From Novosphingobium sp. IK01 (lineage in GTDB: Bacteria > Pseudomonadota > Alphaproteobacteria > Sphingomonadales > Sphingomonadaceae): a DNA stretch of 64,000 nt. Shown piece by piece: positions 29,191 through 37,265 of the stretch. The translations under genes and the position numbers were made by a program. Numbering within the stretch: the stretch's first letter is position 1; every line of letters begins with the position of its first letter. The notes below the pieces were generated by a model. That model searched no databases. It saw nothing but the letters and a program-made list of their open reading frames with translations, and was not told the origin of the DNA. Location: assembly GCF_033242265.1 (NCBI RefSeq), contig NZ_BTFW01000001.1, positions 2,035,001 to 2,099,000 of the forward strand, in the 5' to 3' direction.

Positions 29191-29727
29191 TTACTTGACC
29201 AGTTCGACCTCGTCGAAGCCCAGTTCGACCGGCGTCGCGCGCCCAAAGATCGAGACCGAAACCTTGACGCGATGCTTGTCGAAATCGAGTTCCTCGACAA
29301 CGCCGTTGAACGAGGCAAACGGCCCCGCGTTGACCTTGACCGAATCGCCGATCTCGTAATCGACAGCGACCTGACGGGCCGGTTCTGCCGCGGCCTGCTC
29401 GCGCGCGCCGAAGTAGCGGGCGGCTTCCTTCTCGGAAATCGGCTGGGGCTTGCCATTGTGGCCGAGGAAGCCGGTCACCTTGGGGGTGTTCTTGACGAGG
29501 TGGTAGATGTCGTCGTTCATCGCCAGCTTGGCCAGCACGTAGCCGGGCATGAACTTGCGCTCGACGGCGATCTTCTTGCCGCGCTTGACTTCGGTAACGG
29601 TCTCGGTCGGCACTTCGACCGCTTCGACCAGCTGCGAAAGGCCAATGCGCTCGGCTTCCGAGATGATCGCGTCGCGGACCTTGTTCTCGAAGCCGGAATA
29701 GGCGTGGATGATGTACCAACGGGCCAT
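29191..29727 (-). CDS. nusG: Transcription termination/antitermination protein NusG
   Basis: RNA polymerase elongation factor that links to Rho and to ribosomes. The 178-residue protein has an NGN domain (MARWYIIHAYSGFENKVRD; KFMPGYVLAKLAMNDD) and a C-terminal KOW domain (GDSVKVNAGPFASFNGVVEE). It follows secE by 28 bases in the usual secE-nusG pair. The rplK-rplA genes downstream appear to be a separate unit because 351 bases with a hairpin repeat lie between. Confidence 0.98.
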   Translation of the reverse strand: MARWYIIHAYSGFENKVRDAIISEAERIGLSQLVEAVEVPTETVTEVKRGKKIAVERKFMPGYVLAKLAMNDDIYHLVKNTPKVTGFLGHNGKPQPISEKEAARYFGAREQAAAEPARQVAVDYEIGDSVKVNAGPFASFNGVVEELDFDKHRVKVSVSIFGRATPVELGFDEVELVK

Positions 29728-29755
29728 TGTTCAGTCTCTTTTCCGGTGGTGGAGG

Positions 29756-29950
29756 TCAGGCCAGCTTCAGCAGCCACTGCACGATCATGCCGAACACGCT
29801 GTCGATGCCCAGGAAGAACACCGAGAGGATCAGCATCATGATGCCCACGAAGATCGCGGTCGTGGTGGTTTCCTGGCGGGTGGGCCACACGACCTTGCGC
29901 GCCTCGGCTTTCACCTGGTTGAAGAATTCGTTGGGGCTGGTCTTGGCCAT
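29756..29950 (-). CDS. secE: Preprotein translocase subunit SecE
   Basis: Small SecYEG subunit with one membrane helix. The 64-residue product begins MAKTSPNEFFNQVKAEARKV, then has the conserved amphipathic VVWPTRQET and a C-terminal helix of about 20 hydrophobic residues. An ATG at 29959 adds three residues. The one at 29950 is better spaced from GAAGG. It is co-transcribed with nusG. Confidence 0.95.
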   Translation of the reverse strand: MAKTSPNEFFNQVKAEARKVVWPTRQETTTTAIFVGIMMLILSVFFLGIDSVFGMIVQWLLKLA

Positions 29951-30120
29951 GGCGGTCATGCCTTCGCTGCCTGAATGAAACGCGTGCCTTCCGCCTAGGG
30001 GTCATCGCCGCCCCGGACAAGTCCGGGAGGGGCAGATAGAAACTCCGATGTCGGGAGGTAGCGGGTATCTAGGGCCAGTCATGCCTCTTGGCAAGGCCCG
30101 TCACGGTTCAGGCATCAGGC

Positions 30121-30150
30121 ACGGGGGCAGACATCCTGTGTCGCCCCCGT
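30121..30150. terminator. GC-rich hairpin downstream of the small secreted protein gene
   Basis: ACGGGGGC (30121-30128) pairs with GCCCCCGT (30143-30150) around a 14-base loop. It has no clear U-run, so termination strength is uncertain. It lies 31 bases beyond the stop of the gene at 30182-30376. Confidence 0.45.
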
Positions 30151-30181
30151 CTGTAGAAACACGTCCTGGGCGCGCGTCAGA

Positions 30182-30376
30182 TCACTTCGCGCACTTCATG
30201 AACTTGCCCTTGGCATCCTTGCACACCTTCTTGGGCGCAGGCTTGGCGGGCGGACACTTGATGAACTTGCCCTTGGCGTCCTTGCAGGGCGCGGCCTGGG
30301 CGATCATCGGGGTGGCGGCGAAAACCATGGCGCCGGAAATCATGGCAGTGGTCACGGCGGTGGCAAACTTGCGCAT
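30182..30376 (-). CDS. Small secreted Cys/Lys-rich protein
   Basis: A 64-residue protein with a clear signal peptide (cleavage near AQAAP, about 29). The mature part has two copies of CKDAKGKFxKC (PCKDAKGKFIKCPP and VCKDAKGKFMKCAK) joined by a Pro/Lys linker. AGGAGA lies about nine bases before the ATG. Similar tiny Cys-containing secreted proteins are seen in sphingomonads, but I know no function. The paired cysteines might form disulfides or bind metal in the periplasm. Confidence 0.75.
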   Translation of the reverse strand: MRKFATAVTTAMISGAMVFAATPMIAQAAPCKDAKGKFIKCPPAKPAPKKVCKDAKGKFMKCAK

Positions 30377-30596
30377 GGGAAATACTCTCCTGATAGGCCC
30401 CGCGCCCTGTTTACATCCGATTTGGCAGGACCGTCCAGACAGGTCTGATCCGGAATCGCCGCGATCCCCGGAGCCCCGCGCACAAAAGCAGGATCATCCC
30501 GCAATCGATTTCGATTTCCATGTATCCGAGCAGAAACGCCGGGACTTGCTCAACCGGCCTTCAGGACAGGACCACTCCCGGACTTTCCCGGAAGAG

Positions 30597-30672
30597 TGGC
30601 AGGAGTGGAGGGACTCGAACCCACGGCCCTCGGTTTTGGAGACCGATGCTCTACCAACTGAGCTACACTCCT
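30597..30672 (-). tRNA. tRNA-Trp (CCA)
   Basis: Minus-strand cloverleaf with acceptor stem AGGAGTG/CACTCCT, D arm TAGCTCAGTTGGTAGAGC, anticodon stem TCGGT/ACCGA with loop CTCCAAA giving anticodon CCA, and T arm GTGGGTTCGAGTCCC. The 3' CCA is encoded. A tRNA-Trp upstream of secE-nusG is the usual bacterial arrangement; here a small secreted-protein gene lies between. Confidence 0.97.
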
Positions 30673-30741
30673 GTGCTCGTGAGGGGCCCTTAGTGGGTTG
30701 ACGCGGACAGTGCAACCGGCGGATGAAGATTTTCACCCGTC

Positions 30742-31557
30742 ATGTTGCAATCAACCTCGATCATGATCCCGCCCGACCTCCTGCTCAGGGCCTATCGCGC
30801 CGGCATCTTCCCGATGTCGGACAGCCGCGACGACCCTGAAATCTATTGGGTGGAGCCGCGCCTGCGCGCGATTCTCCCGCTCGACGGGTTCCATTGCTCG
30901 CGCTCGCTCGCGCGCACGTTGCGGCGCGGCCACTTTACCGTGACCTGCAACGAAGCCTTCGACGCGGTGATCGATGCCTGCGCCGCGCCGCGCGAAGGCG
31001 CCGAAGACAGCTGGATCTCGCAGCGCATCCGCGAAAGCTATCGCACGCTCCACCAGCTCGGCCATGCCCATTCGATCGAAACATGGATCACCACGCAAGG
31101 CCCCGGTGGCGAACCGGTGCGCGAACTGGTCGGCGGGCTCTATGGCGTGGGCTTTGGCAAAGTGTTCTGCGGCGAGAGCATGTTCAGCCGCCGCAGCGAT
31201 GCCTCGAAAGTGGCGCTGGCCTGGCTGGTGGCGGCGCTGCGCATGGCCGGGGTGACACTGCTCGACTGCCAGTTTTCCACGCCCCACCTTGCCTCGATGG
31301 GCGCGGTGGAAATTCCCCAGGCAGAATATCTTGCCCTGCTGGGCAAGGCCTCGCGCTATCCGGTGGTCGAATCGGTGTCGCCCGCCGAATCGTCTTCAGC
31401 CGGAGCGGGCGCGACAGGGGCAGATGGCGCCGCTGGCGCGGTGGGCACCTTGCCCGCAGGCTTTGCCGCCCTTCTGGCCGCAGCAGCCGCTGCCGCAGCG
31501 GGATCGTCTTCCTCGCCCGGAAACTTCATCGCGCAGTCCTTCACCCAGACATCATAG
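30742..31557 (+). CDS. aat: Leucyl/phenylalanyl-tRNA--protein transferase
   Basis: N-end-rule enzyme that adds Leu or Phe to proteins with N-terminal Arg or Lys, marking them for ClpS/ClpAP. Conserved stretches are LLRAYRAGIFPMSD, GKVFCGESMFSRRSDASK and LDCQFSTPHLASMGA. The domain ends near residue 212. The remaining roughly 60 residues are Ala/Gly/Ser-rich and are translated antisense to the end of the convergent DUF2155 gene, so a usual stop seems to have been lost or never existed. The start is ATG 30742 or, equally likely, ATG 30763 (MIPPDLLL). Confidence 0.92.
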   Translation: MLQSTSIMIPPDLLLRAYRAGIFPMSDSRDDPEIYWVEPRLRAILPLDGFHCSRSLARTLRRGHFTVTCNEAFDAVIDACAAPREGAEDSWISQRIRESYRTLHQLGHAHSIETWITTQGPGGEPVRELVGGLYGVGFGKVFCGESMFSRRSDASKVALAWLVAALRMAGVTLLDCQFSTPHLASMGAVEIPQAEYLALLGKASRYPVVESVSPAESSSAGAGATGADGAAGAVGTLPAGFAALLAAAAAAAAGSSSSPGNFIAQSFTQTS

Positions 31558-32024
31558 ACCGGGTGCTCGACGACGTTGAGCGAAGGCGAATTCTTGAACA
31601 GCCAGCCCGAGAAGACCTTGTGCCAGGTCAGCTTCTGCTCGGTGGTCGCGCGTTCCTGCACGAAAAGCTGGACGAAGGCGCCCGTCTCGGCGGGGTCTTC
31701 CCAGGGCGCGGTGCGCTCGCACGTGGACAGGCGCACGATGGCATTGCCGATCTGCCGCGCCTCGCCCGAACGCAGCACGATGTCCTGCGTGATATTGTTG
31801 CGCTTGTTGAGGAAGCCCAGCGTGGCCACGCGGTCCTTGACCGGCGTGCCATAGCCGCTTTCCACCACGCCGCCGCTGGCCGCTGCCACCGGAGCAGCAC
31901 CCGTTGCCTCACTGGGCGGCGGGGTATCGGCAGGTTCGCGGTGGCATCCGGCCAGGGCCAGGGCACCAGCCCCGGCCACCAGACCGATCCATGCCGCCGC
32001 AACCCGCGGCGTGTTCGGGATCAT
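31356..32024 (-). CDS. DUF2155 lipoprotein
   Basis: A 222-residue lipoprotein (lipobox LALAGC, Cys about 27) with the alphaproteobacterial DUF2155 domain: ATLGFLNKRNNITQDI, TWHKVFSGWLFKNSPSLN, EHPVYDVWVKDC. The function of the family is unknown; it is regularly found beside the NDUFA12 gene, as here. The C-terminal 60 residues are Ala/Pro-rich and overlap the 3' end of aat on the other strand by 202 bases. The ATG shares its A with the TGA of the upstream NDUFA12 gene (TGATG), which implies coupled translation. Confidence 0.87.
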   Translation of the reverse strand: MIPNTPRVAAAWIGLVAGAGALALAGCHREPADTPPPSEATGAAPVAAASGGVVESGYGTPVKDRVATLGFLNKRNNITQDIVLRSGEARQIGNAIVRLSTCERTAPWEDPAETGAFVQLFVQERATTEQKLTWHKVFSGWLFKNSPSLNVVEHPVYDVWVKDCAMKFPGEEDDPAAAAAAAARRAAKPAGKVPTAPAAPSAPVAPAPAEDDSAGDTDSTTG

Positions 32025-32428
32025 CAGGCCTCGGGCGACCAGGCTTCGTATTCGCCCGCACCCTTGGAATGGGGCAGATGGGCGTGATGCGGGTGGTGGG
32101 CCTTGGCCGTCCCGGTCGCGTTGGGGGTATATTCGACTTCCCAGATGCGCGGGGGCGGCAGGTTGCTTTCGGGCACGCCGGCGAGGCTGCCGTGGAGCCA
32201 GCCGTGCCATTCGGCCGGAACGCGGCTGGCATCGTTGGAACCGTTGTAGATCACCCAGCGGCGTTCGCGGCCCTGGAAGGGGTGGCCCTTGGGATAGGGC
32301 TTCTTGGCGCGATAGTACTTGTTGCCCTGGGCGTCATGGCCGACGAGTTCGCCATTGCGTGCGCTGTCGAGCATGGTGGTGAACGTGGCGCCGTTCCACC
32401 AGGTGAAGATCTTGCCGAGAATGCTCAT
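32024..32428 (-). CDS. NADH:ubiquinone oxidoreductase accessory subunit, NDUFA12 family
   Basis: A 134-residue homologue of the mitochondrial complex I subunit B17.2/NDUFA12, found in alphaproteobacteria as an accessory of NDH-1. Visible family pattern: SILGKIFTWWNGATFTT, GNKYYRAK, RRWVIYNGSNDASRVPAEWHGWLH and WEVEYTPNATGT. The start at 32428 is the family N-terminus; the frame runs on upstream without similarity. It is the first gene of a pair with the DUF2155 lipoprotein. Confidence 0.93.
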   Translation of the reverse strand: MSILGKIFTWWNGATFTTMLDSARNGELVGHDAQGNKYYRAKKPYPKGHPFQGRERRWVIYNGSNDASRVPAEWHGWLHGSLAGVPESNLPPPRIWEVEYTPNATGTAKAHHPHHAHLPHSKGAGEYEAWSPEA

Positions 32429-32589
32429 GAAGCTGTGTTTCCCATTGCAGGCCCCCATTGCAGGCCACCGCGCCAGACTCTGCCCTTCAGCAAGAAGCGC
32501 ACCGTTCCGACGGATCACGCCCTAGCCCCGGAAGGGGGGAGTCGGCAAGATATCAATGCGCTCGCGAAGCCATCAACATCCTGGCGCCT

Positions 32590-32727
32590 GATCCGAAACT
32601 ATCGTTTCGGATCGTTCGGCACCGGCCCGCTCCCCCACCCGACCTCCCATAGGGTACTATCGTAGGGAGGTCGGGTGGGGGAGCGGGCCGGTGCCGAACC
32701 GAAATTCGCCTCTTTCGGCGAATTTCG
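32590..32727. repeat. Three-hairpin palindromic element, copy 1
   Basis: Three stem-loops follow in series. A 10-bp stem GATCCGAAAC with loop TATC spans 32590-32613. A large stem has perfect 34-bp arms (32615-32648 and 32665-32698) and a 16-base loop, ATAGGGTACTATCGTA. An 11-bp stem CGAAATTCGCC spans 32700-32727. It begins nine bases after the DUF192 stop in the direction of that gene. A second copy is at 40799-40935. It has no coding capacity. Confidence 0.95.
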
Positions 32728-32736
32728 AACGGAGCC

Positions 32737-33261
32737 TTACCAGACGACCTTGTCGCCTGCCTTGAGCCCAATCTGTGCCGCGCGGCCACCATTGAGTTCG
32801 AGCACGCCCGCGGCCCGGTCGACCGAAGGAAGTGGGGTCAGGTCGTAAGGCACGGCATTGGCCGCCACGTTGAGCACGCGATGGTCGGGGCCGATGAACA
32901 CGATGTCGAGCGGGATCACCGTGTTCTTCATCCAGAACGCGGCCATGCGCGGCGGGTCCATCGGGAAGATCATGCCCTCGTCGGCGCCCATCTGGGTGCG
33001 GAACATCAGGCCCTTGGCCTGTTCTTCCTCGCTCACCGCCACTTCGACGCGGAACGTGTGGCGCCCGTTTTTGGTGCTGATCGTCAGCGGCACGACCTTG
33101 AGGCCCGAGATCGGGTGGACGCTGGCCGGGGCTGCGGCCCCGCTCTTTTCGTGCTTCTTGTCGTGCGCGCCCGCGTCCGCCGTCGCGGGGGCGCAAGCCA
33201 CCACGCCAGCGGCAAGGGCCAGCATCACACCTGCCGCGGCTGTCTTAATCGTCTGCTTCAT
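32737..33261 (-). CDS. DUF192 lipoprotein
   Basis: A 174-residue lipoprotein (VVAC, Cys about 23; a His/Lys-rich linker) with the DUF192 domain: EEQAKGLMFRTQMGADEGMI, MDPPRMAAFWMKNTVIPLDI and GVLELNGGRAAQIGLKAGD. The role is unknown. DUF192 proteins are secreted or periplasmic in many bacteria. The start at 33261 overlaps the recX stop by 17 bases, so the two are co-transcribed. The three-hairpin element lies directly after its stop. Confidence 0.88.
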   Translation of the reverse strand: MKQTIKTAAAGVMLALAAGVVACAPATADAGAHDKKHEKSGAAAPASVHPISGLKVVPLTISTKNGRHTFRVEVAVSEEEQAKGLMFRTQMGADEGMIFPMDPPRMAAFWMKNTVIPLDIVFIGPDHRVLNVAANAVPYDLTPLPSVDRAAGVLELNGGRAAQIGLKAGDKVVW

Positions 33262-33853
33262 AAACCCACTCTTCCGCCTCGGAAACACTCGCTGCATTCA
33301 CGAGCGCGCGCGCCGTGGCAAGGGGGTGACCGGCCCTGAGAAAAACCGCAATCTGCTTTTCGCGCTGCGCCGGGTCGAGCCGCGCCCCGGCATCGCCCCC
33401 ATCCGCCTCATCACCCCTTGCGCCCGCAAAGGGCCCCAGACGCCGCTTGCGGGCCAGCGTGAGCGCGGCAGCGCGCGCGTCCTGCCGCGAACCGAGCGCC
33501 TCCTCGCGCATGTCTGCGTCGATTCCCGCCTGCCCCAGATCCTGGGCGATCCGCCTTGCGCCAAGCCCCCGGCGGCGCAAACTGGCGCTGCGCATGCGGG
33601 CATAGCCCTCGTCGCTGACATAGCCCGCGCGGGCCATGCGCTCGACCACGGCCTCCACGTCGGGCGGCGCGGCGGCGTCCTCGTCCCAGCCGCGTTCACG
33701 CAGCTTTCGGGCCAGATAGGCGGCCAGCTTGCCGGTGCTGGTGGCAAAACGGGCGACATAGGCCAGCGCCAGTTCATCGAGTCGGGCCGCATCGAGCGGA
33801 TGGGGGCGAACGGTCGCACGGTTGCGACGATCTGATCGATGGGGCGGGTTCAC
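33245..33853 (-). CDS. recX: Regulatory protein RecX family
   Basis: About 202 residues, helical, with the RecX three-helix repeat style: KLAAYLARKLRERGWDEDAA, VEAVVERMARAGYVSDEGYARM, SLRRRGLGARRIAQDL. RecX inhibits RecA filament growth. recA is not in the window, as often in alphaproteobacteria. The start is uncertain: GTG 33853 (VNPPHRSD) or GTG 33871; neither has a strong ribosome site. It overlaps the DUF192 gene downstream. Confidence 0.82.
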   Translation of the reverse strand: MNPPHRSDRRNRATVRPHPLDAARLDELALAYVARFATSTGKLAAYLARKLRERGWDEDAAAPPDVEAVVERMARAGYVSDEGYARMRSASLRRRGLGARRIAQDLGQAGIDADMREEALGSRQDARAAALTLARKRRLGPFAGARGDEADGGDAGARLDPAQREKQIAVFLRAGHPLATARALVNAASVSEAEEWVYEADD

Positions 33854-34071
33854 GCCATATTCGTGCCACACTCAGTGCTAAATGAGAACCTCGTGCTACC
33901 GTTTCTTGACCATTGGGGCTTGCGCCGGGCGCAGCCACAGGCAAGGAGCGCGGCCAGCCGGACCCGGCCTGCCCCGACGGGAGACCCCGAAGGGCGCGCA
34001 GGGCACTCCGGCAATACGCGTTAGAGATCAAAACGTTCCCTGACCTTCTATTTCATTTCTGGGGTACCCGC

Positions 34072-35829
34072 ATGACCGTAACGGCCGCCGTCGCAGAAAA
34101 GACGGCCCTTGTTCCCACGCCCAATGACGATGCACAGCCGCGCCGTTATGCCGACTTTGCGACGTTCTGCGACGCGCTGGACTATGCCGCCCAGGGGGAA
34201 CGCGGGTTCAATTTCCACGATCCGCGCGGCACGCTCGCCCGTGTCTATCCTTATGCGCAGCTGCGCGAGGATGCGCTGGTCGCCGCCCGCCGCATGGTCG
34301 CCCACGGGATCAAGCCGGGTGATCGTCTGGCGCTGATCGCCGAAACCGGCCCCGATTTCGCCGCGCTGTTCTGCGGCGCGATCTATGCCGGGGCCTGGCC
34401 GGTGCCCCTGCCCCTGCCCACCAGCTTTGGCGGCAAGGACAACTATATCGACCAGCTCGCCGTGCAGCTGGCCAGCTCCGATCCGGTCATGCTCGTCTAT
34501 CCGGGCGAGCTTGACGCAATGTGCAGCCAGGCCGCCGCGCGCCAGGGCTGTGCGGGCCTCAACTGGGCGCAGTTCAACGCCGGCGCGATCAGCCCCGATC
34601 CGCTGCCGCAGGCCGATCCCGACGCGATCTGCTACCTCCAGTATTCGAGCGGCTCGACCCGCTTCCCCCATGGCGTGGCCGTCACCCACCGGGCGCTGCT
34701 GTCCAATCTGGCAGGCCATGCCCACGGCATGCAGATCACCGATGGCGACCGCTGCATCAGCTGGTTGCCGTGGTACCACGACATGGGTCTGGTCGGCTGC
34801 TTCCTCTCGCCGATCGCCAACCAGGTCTCTGTCGACTATCTCAAGACCGAAGATTTCGCCCGCCGTCCGCTGGCCTGGCTCGACGTGATCAGCCGCAACC
34901 AGGGCACCACGCTGTCCTATTCGCCGACGTTCGGCTACGACATCTGCGCCCGCCGCATTTCGAGCCAGACCAACGTGGCCGAGCGCTTCGACCTCTCGCG
35001 CTGGCGTCTGGCGGGCAACGGGGCCGACATGATCCGCCCCGATGTCATGCAGGGCTTCGTCAACGCCTTTGCCGACGCGGGCTTCAAGGCCCAGGCCTTC
35101 TTCCCCAGCTATGGCCTCGCCGAAGCGACTCTGGCGGTCACCATGATGCCGCCCGATGAAGGCATCCGCGTCGAGCTGGTCGAGGAAGAACGCCTTTCGG
35201 GCTGCCCGCGCGATCTCTCGCGCCCCGCGCGCTATCGCGCCATCGTCAACTGCGGCGTGCCCGTGCGTGGCATGGAACTGGCGATTCGCGGTGAAGACGG
35301 CCAGCCGCTCGACCATCACCACATCGGCAAGGTCTGGTGCCGTGGCACCTCGCTAATGCATTCCTATTTCCGCGACCCGGAATCGACCGCCGCCTGCATG
35401 GTCGACGGCTGGCTCGACACCGGCGACATGGGCTACGTCAACGAGAAGGGCTATCTGTTCATCGTGGGTCGCGCGAAGGACATGATCATCATCAACGGCA
35501 AGAACCACTGGCCGCAGGACATCGAGTGGGCTGTCGAACAGCTCCCCGGTTTCCACCAGGGCGACATTGCCGCCTTCTCGGTCGAGACCGAAAACGGCGA
35601 GGAAGCCCCCGCCGTGCTGGTCCACTGCCGCGTGTCCGACCCCGAGGAACGCGTGAAGCTGCGCGACCAGATCCGCGACAAGGTCCGCGCGATCACCGGC
35701 ATGAACTGCGTGGTCGAACTGGTGCCCCCGCGCACCCTGCCGCGCACCAGCTCGGGCAAGCTCAGCCGCGCCAAGGCCAAGAAGCTGTATCTCTCGGGCG
35801 AGATCGAACCCTATCAGCTCGCCGCCTGA
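34072..35829 (+). CDS. Fatty acyl-AMP ligase (FAAL-like adenylating enzyme)
   Basis: A 585-residue member of the ANL adenylating superfamily. P-loop YLQYSSGSTRFPHGVAVTHR, LPWYHDMGLVG, FFPSYGLAEATLA, DTGDMGYVNEKGYLFIVGR and the C-terminal catalytic Lys in LPRTSSGKLSRAKA are all present. SGSTR (not SGTTG) and WYHDMGLVG are typical of FAALs, which activate fatty acids as acyl-adenylates for loading onto carrier proteins rather than CoA. No polyketide, NRPS or sphingolipid genes are adjacent, so its acceptor is unknown. The ATG at 34072 is preceded by GGGG. Confidence 0.88.
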   Translation: MTVTAAVAEKTALVPTPNDDAQPRRYADFATFCDALDYAAQGERGFNFHDPRGTLARVYPYAQLREDALVAARRMVAHGIKPGDRLALIAETGPDFAALFCGAIYAGAWPVPLPLPTSFGGKDNYIDQLAVQLASSDPVMLVYPGELDAMCSQAAARQGCAGLNWAQFNAGAISPDPLPQADPDAICYLQYSSGSTRFPHGVAVTHRALLSNLAGHAHGMQITDGDRCISWLPWYHDMGLVGCFLSPIANQVSVDYLKTEDFARRPLAWLDVISRNQGTTLSYSPTFGYDICARRISSQTNVAERFDLSRWRLAGNGADMIRPDVMQGFVNAFADAGFKAQAFFPSYGLAEATLAVTMMPPDEGIRVELVEEERLSGCPRDLSRPARYRAIVNCGVPVRGMELAIRGEDGQPLDHHHIGKVWCRGTSLMHSYFRDPESTAACMVDGWLDTGDMGYVNEKGYLFIVGRAKDMIIINGKNHWPQDIEWAVEQLPGFHQGDIAAFSVETENGEEAPAVLVHCRVSDPEERVKLRDQIRDKVRAITGMNCVVELVPPRTLPRTSSGKLSRAKAKKLYLSGEIEPYQLAA

Positions 35830-35847
35830 TCGACCGGTCAGCTTGCA

Positions 35848-35893
35848 AAACAAAACGGGGCGCGGTGCAGATGGCATCGCGCCCCGTTTTGCA
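35848..35893. terminator. Bidirectional rho-independent terminator after the FAAL gene
   Basis: A perfect 13-bp stem AAAACGGGGCGCG (35852-35864) with CGCGCCCCGTTTT (35878-35890) around a 13-base loop. The stem itself supplies the A- and T-runs. It lies 22 bases beyond the FAAL stop. Confidence 0.88.
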
Positions 35894-35924
35894 TGATGAC
35901 CGGGCCTTGTCCGGGGCAGACCGT

Positions 35925-35963
35925 CGTCTGGCCCGGTCGTCTGGCCCAGTCGTCTGGCCCGGT
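35925..35963. repeat. 13-bp x3 tandem repeat upstream of telA
   Basis: CGTCTGGCCCGGT, CGTCTGGCCCAGT and CGTCTGGCCCGGT follow head to tail. They lie about 90 bases before the telA start, in the likely promoter zone. Confidence 0.92.
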
Positions 35964-36055
35964 GTGTTATTTAGCCAATACAGCTTGCACCACCCGCCCC
36001 CCGACGCCATCTTTGTCGCCAAACGCATCCCACCGCCCGTATCAGGAGCCCGCCC

Positions 36056-37258
36056 ATGGCCAGCACGCCGCCCCTCTCGGCCCCCGGAATCCAGCTGACC
36101 CCGCCCGAGCCGGTGCCCGTGGTTGCGCCCCAGCAGGCCGCCGGGCTCGTTCCCGTGGCCGAGGACACGCGCAACAAACTCGAAGCCCGTGCCGAAGCCT
36201 TCGTGGCCGACCTTCTGGCACAGGATGCCGCCAGCCCCGAATTCGGCAAGCGGGTCGACCAGTTGACCGCGATGGGCCGCAAGGAAATCAGCACGGCGGC
36301 GGGCATGTCGAATCGCTTCCTCGACCGTCCGATCCGGGCGATGGACAAGGATTCAGGCGTGGGCGCCGATCTCGCCCAGTTGCGCCGCACGGTCGAAGAC
36401 CTCGATCCGGGCCGCAAGGGCACGCTCTCGTCGGGGCGCAAGCTCCTCGGGATCATCCCGCTGGGCAACAGCATGAAGAAGTACTTCGACGGCTACGTCT
36501 CGGCCCAGGGGCACATCAAGGCGATCCTCGACCGCCTCGCCTCGGGCAAGGACGAGCTGCTGATGGACAACGCCGCCATCGATGTCGAACGGCAGAAGCT
36601 GTGGGAGGCGATGGGCAACCTCGAACAGATGATCACCATCGCCCGCCTGCTCGATACCAAGCTGGAAGACGCCGCCGCCGATCTCGACCACACCGATCCG
36701 GCCAAGGCCAAGGCGATCCGCGAAAGCGCGCTGTTCTACACCCGCCAGCGCGCGCAGGACCTGCTCACGCAGATGGCCGTGACCGTGCAGGGCTATCTCG
36801 CGCTCGATCTGGTCAAGAAAAACAATGTCGAACTGGTCAAGGGCGTCGACCGCGCCAGCACGACGACCGTTGCCGCGCTGCGCACCGCCGTCACCGTCGC
36901 CCAGGCCCTGACCAACCAGCGCCTCGTCCTCGAACAGATCACCGCGCTCAACACCACGACCGCCAACATCATCGATTCGACCGGCAAGCTCCTGCGCGAG
37001 CAGACCGGCAAGATCCACGAGATGGCCGCCTCCAGCACGGTCCCCCTCGAAACGCTCCAGCGCGCGTTCCAGAACATCTACGAGACGATGGACACCATCG
37101 ACACCTTCAAGATCAAGGCGCTCGATTCGATGAAGCAGACGGTCGAAACGCTCTCGGGCGAAGTGGAAAAGTCGCGCGGCTACATCGCGCGGACAGAGGG
37201 CGCCAACAAGGCCGCCGCCGAACCGGGCGCGCCCTCGCTGCTGAGCCTGGAGGGCTGA
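36056..37258 (+). CDS. TelA-family (toxic anion resistance) protein
   Basis: A 400-residue, almost wholly helical cytoplasmic protein of the TelA/KlaA family, named for tellurite resistance on plasmids but widely chromosomal with an unclear role. Visible stretches are KEISTAAGMSNRFLDRPI, LLGIIPLGNSMKKYFDGY, AAIDVERQKLWEAMGNLEQM and ALFYTRQRAQDLLTQMAV. AGGAG lies seven bases before the ATG. The next gene starts seven bases after its stop, and the pair with an XpaC-like protein is the usual arrangement. A role in envelope or stress physiology is plausible but unproven. Confidence 0.88.
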   Translation: MASTPPLSAPGIQLTPPEPVPVVAPQQAAGLVPVAEDTRNKLEARAEAFVADLLAQDAASPEFGKRVDQLTAMGRKEISTAAGMSNRFLDRPIRAMDKDSGVGADLAQLRRTVEDLDPGRKGTLSSGRKLLGIIPLGNSMKKYFDGYVSAQGHIKAILDRLASGKDELLMDNAAIDVERQKLWEAMGNLEQMITIARLLDTKLEDAAADLDHTDPAKAKAIRESALFYTRQRAQDLLTQMAVTVQGYLALDLVKKNNVELVKGVDRASTTTVAALRTAVTVAQALTNQRLVLEQITALNTTTANIIDSTGKLLREQTGKIHEMAASSTVPLETLQRAFQNIYETMDTIDTFKIKALDSMKQTVETLSGEVEKSRGYIARTEGANKAAAEPGAPSLLSLEG

Positions 37259-37265
37259 CCCGGCA

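Noticed and set aside
30010..30033. Hairpin CCCCGGAC/GTCCGGG upstream of secE as a riboswitch or attenuator
   Set aside because: A short simple palindrome with no further conserved structure; not enough to name a regulator.
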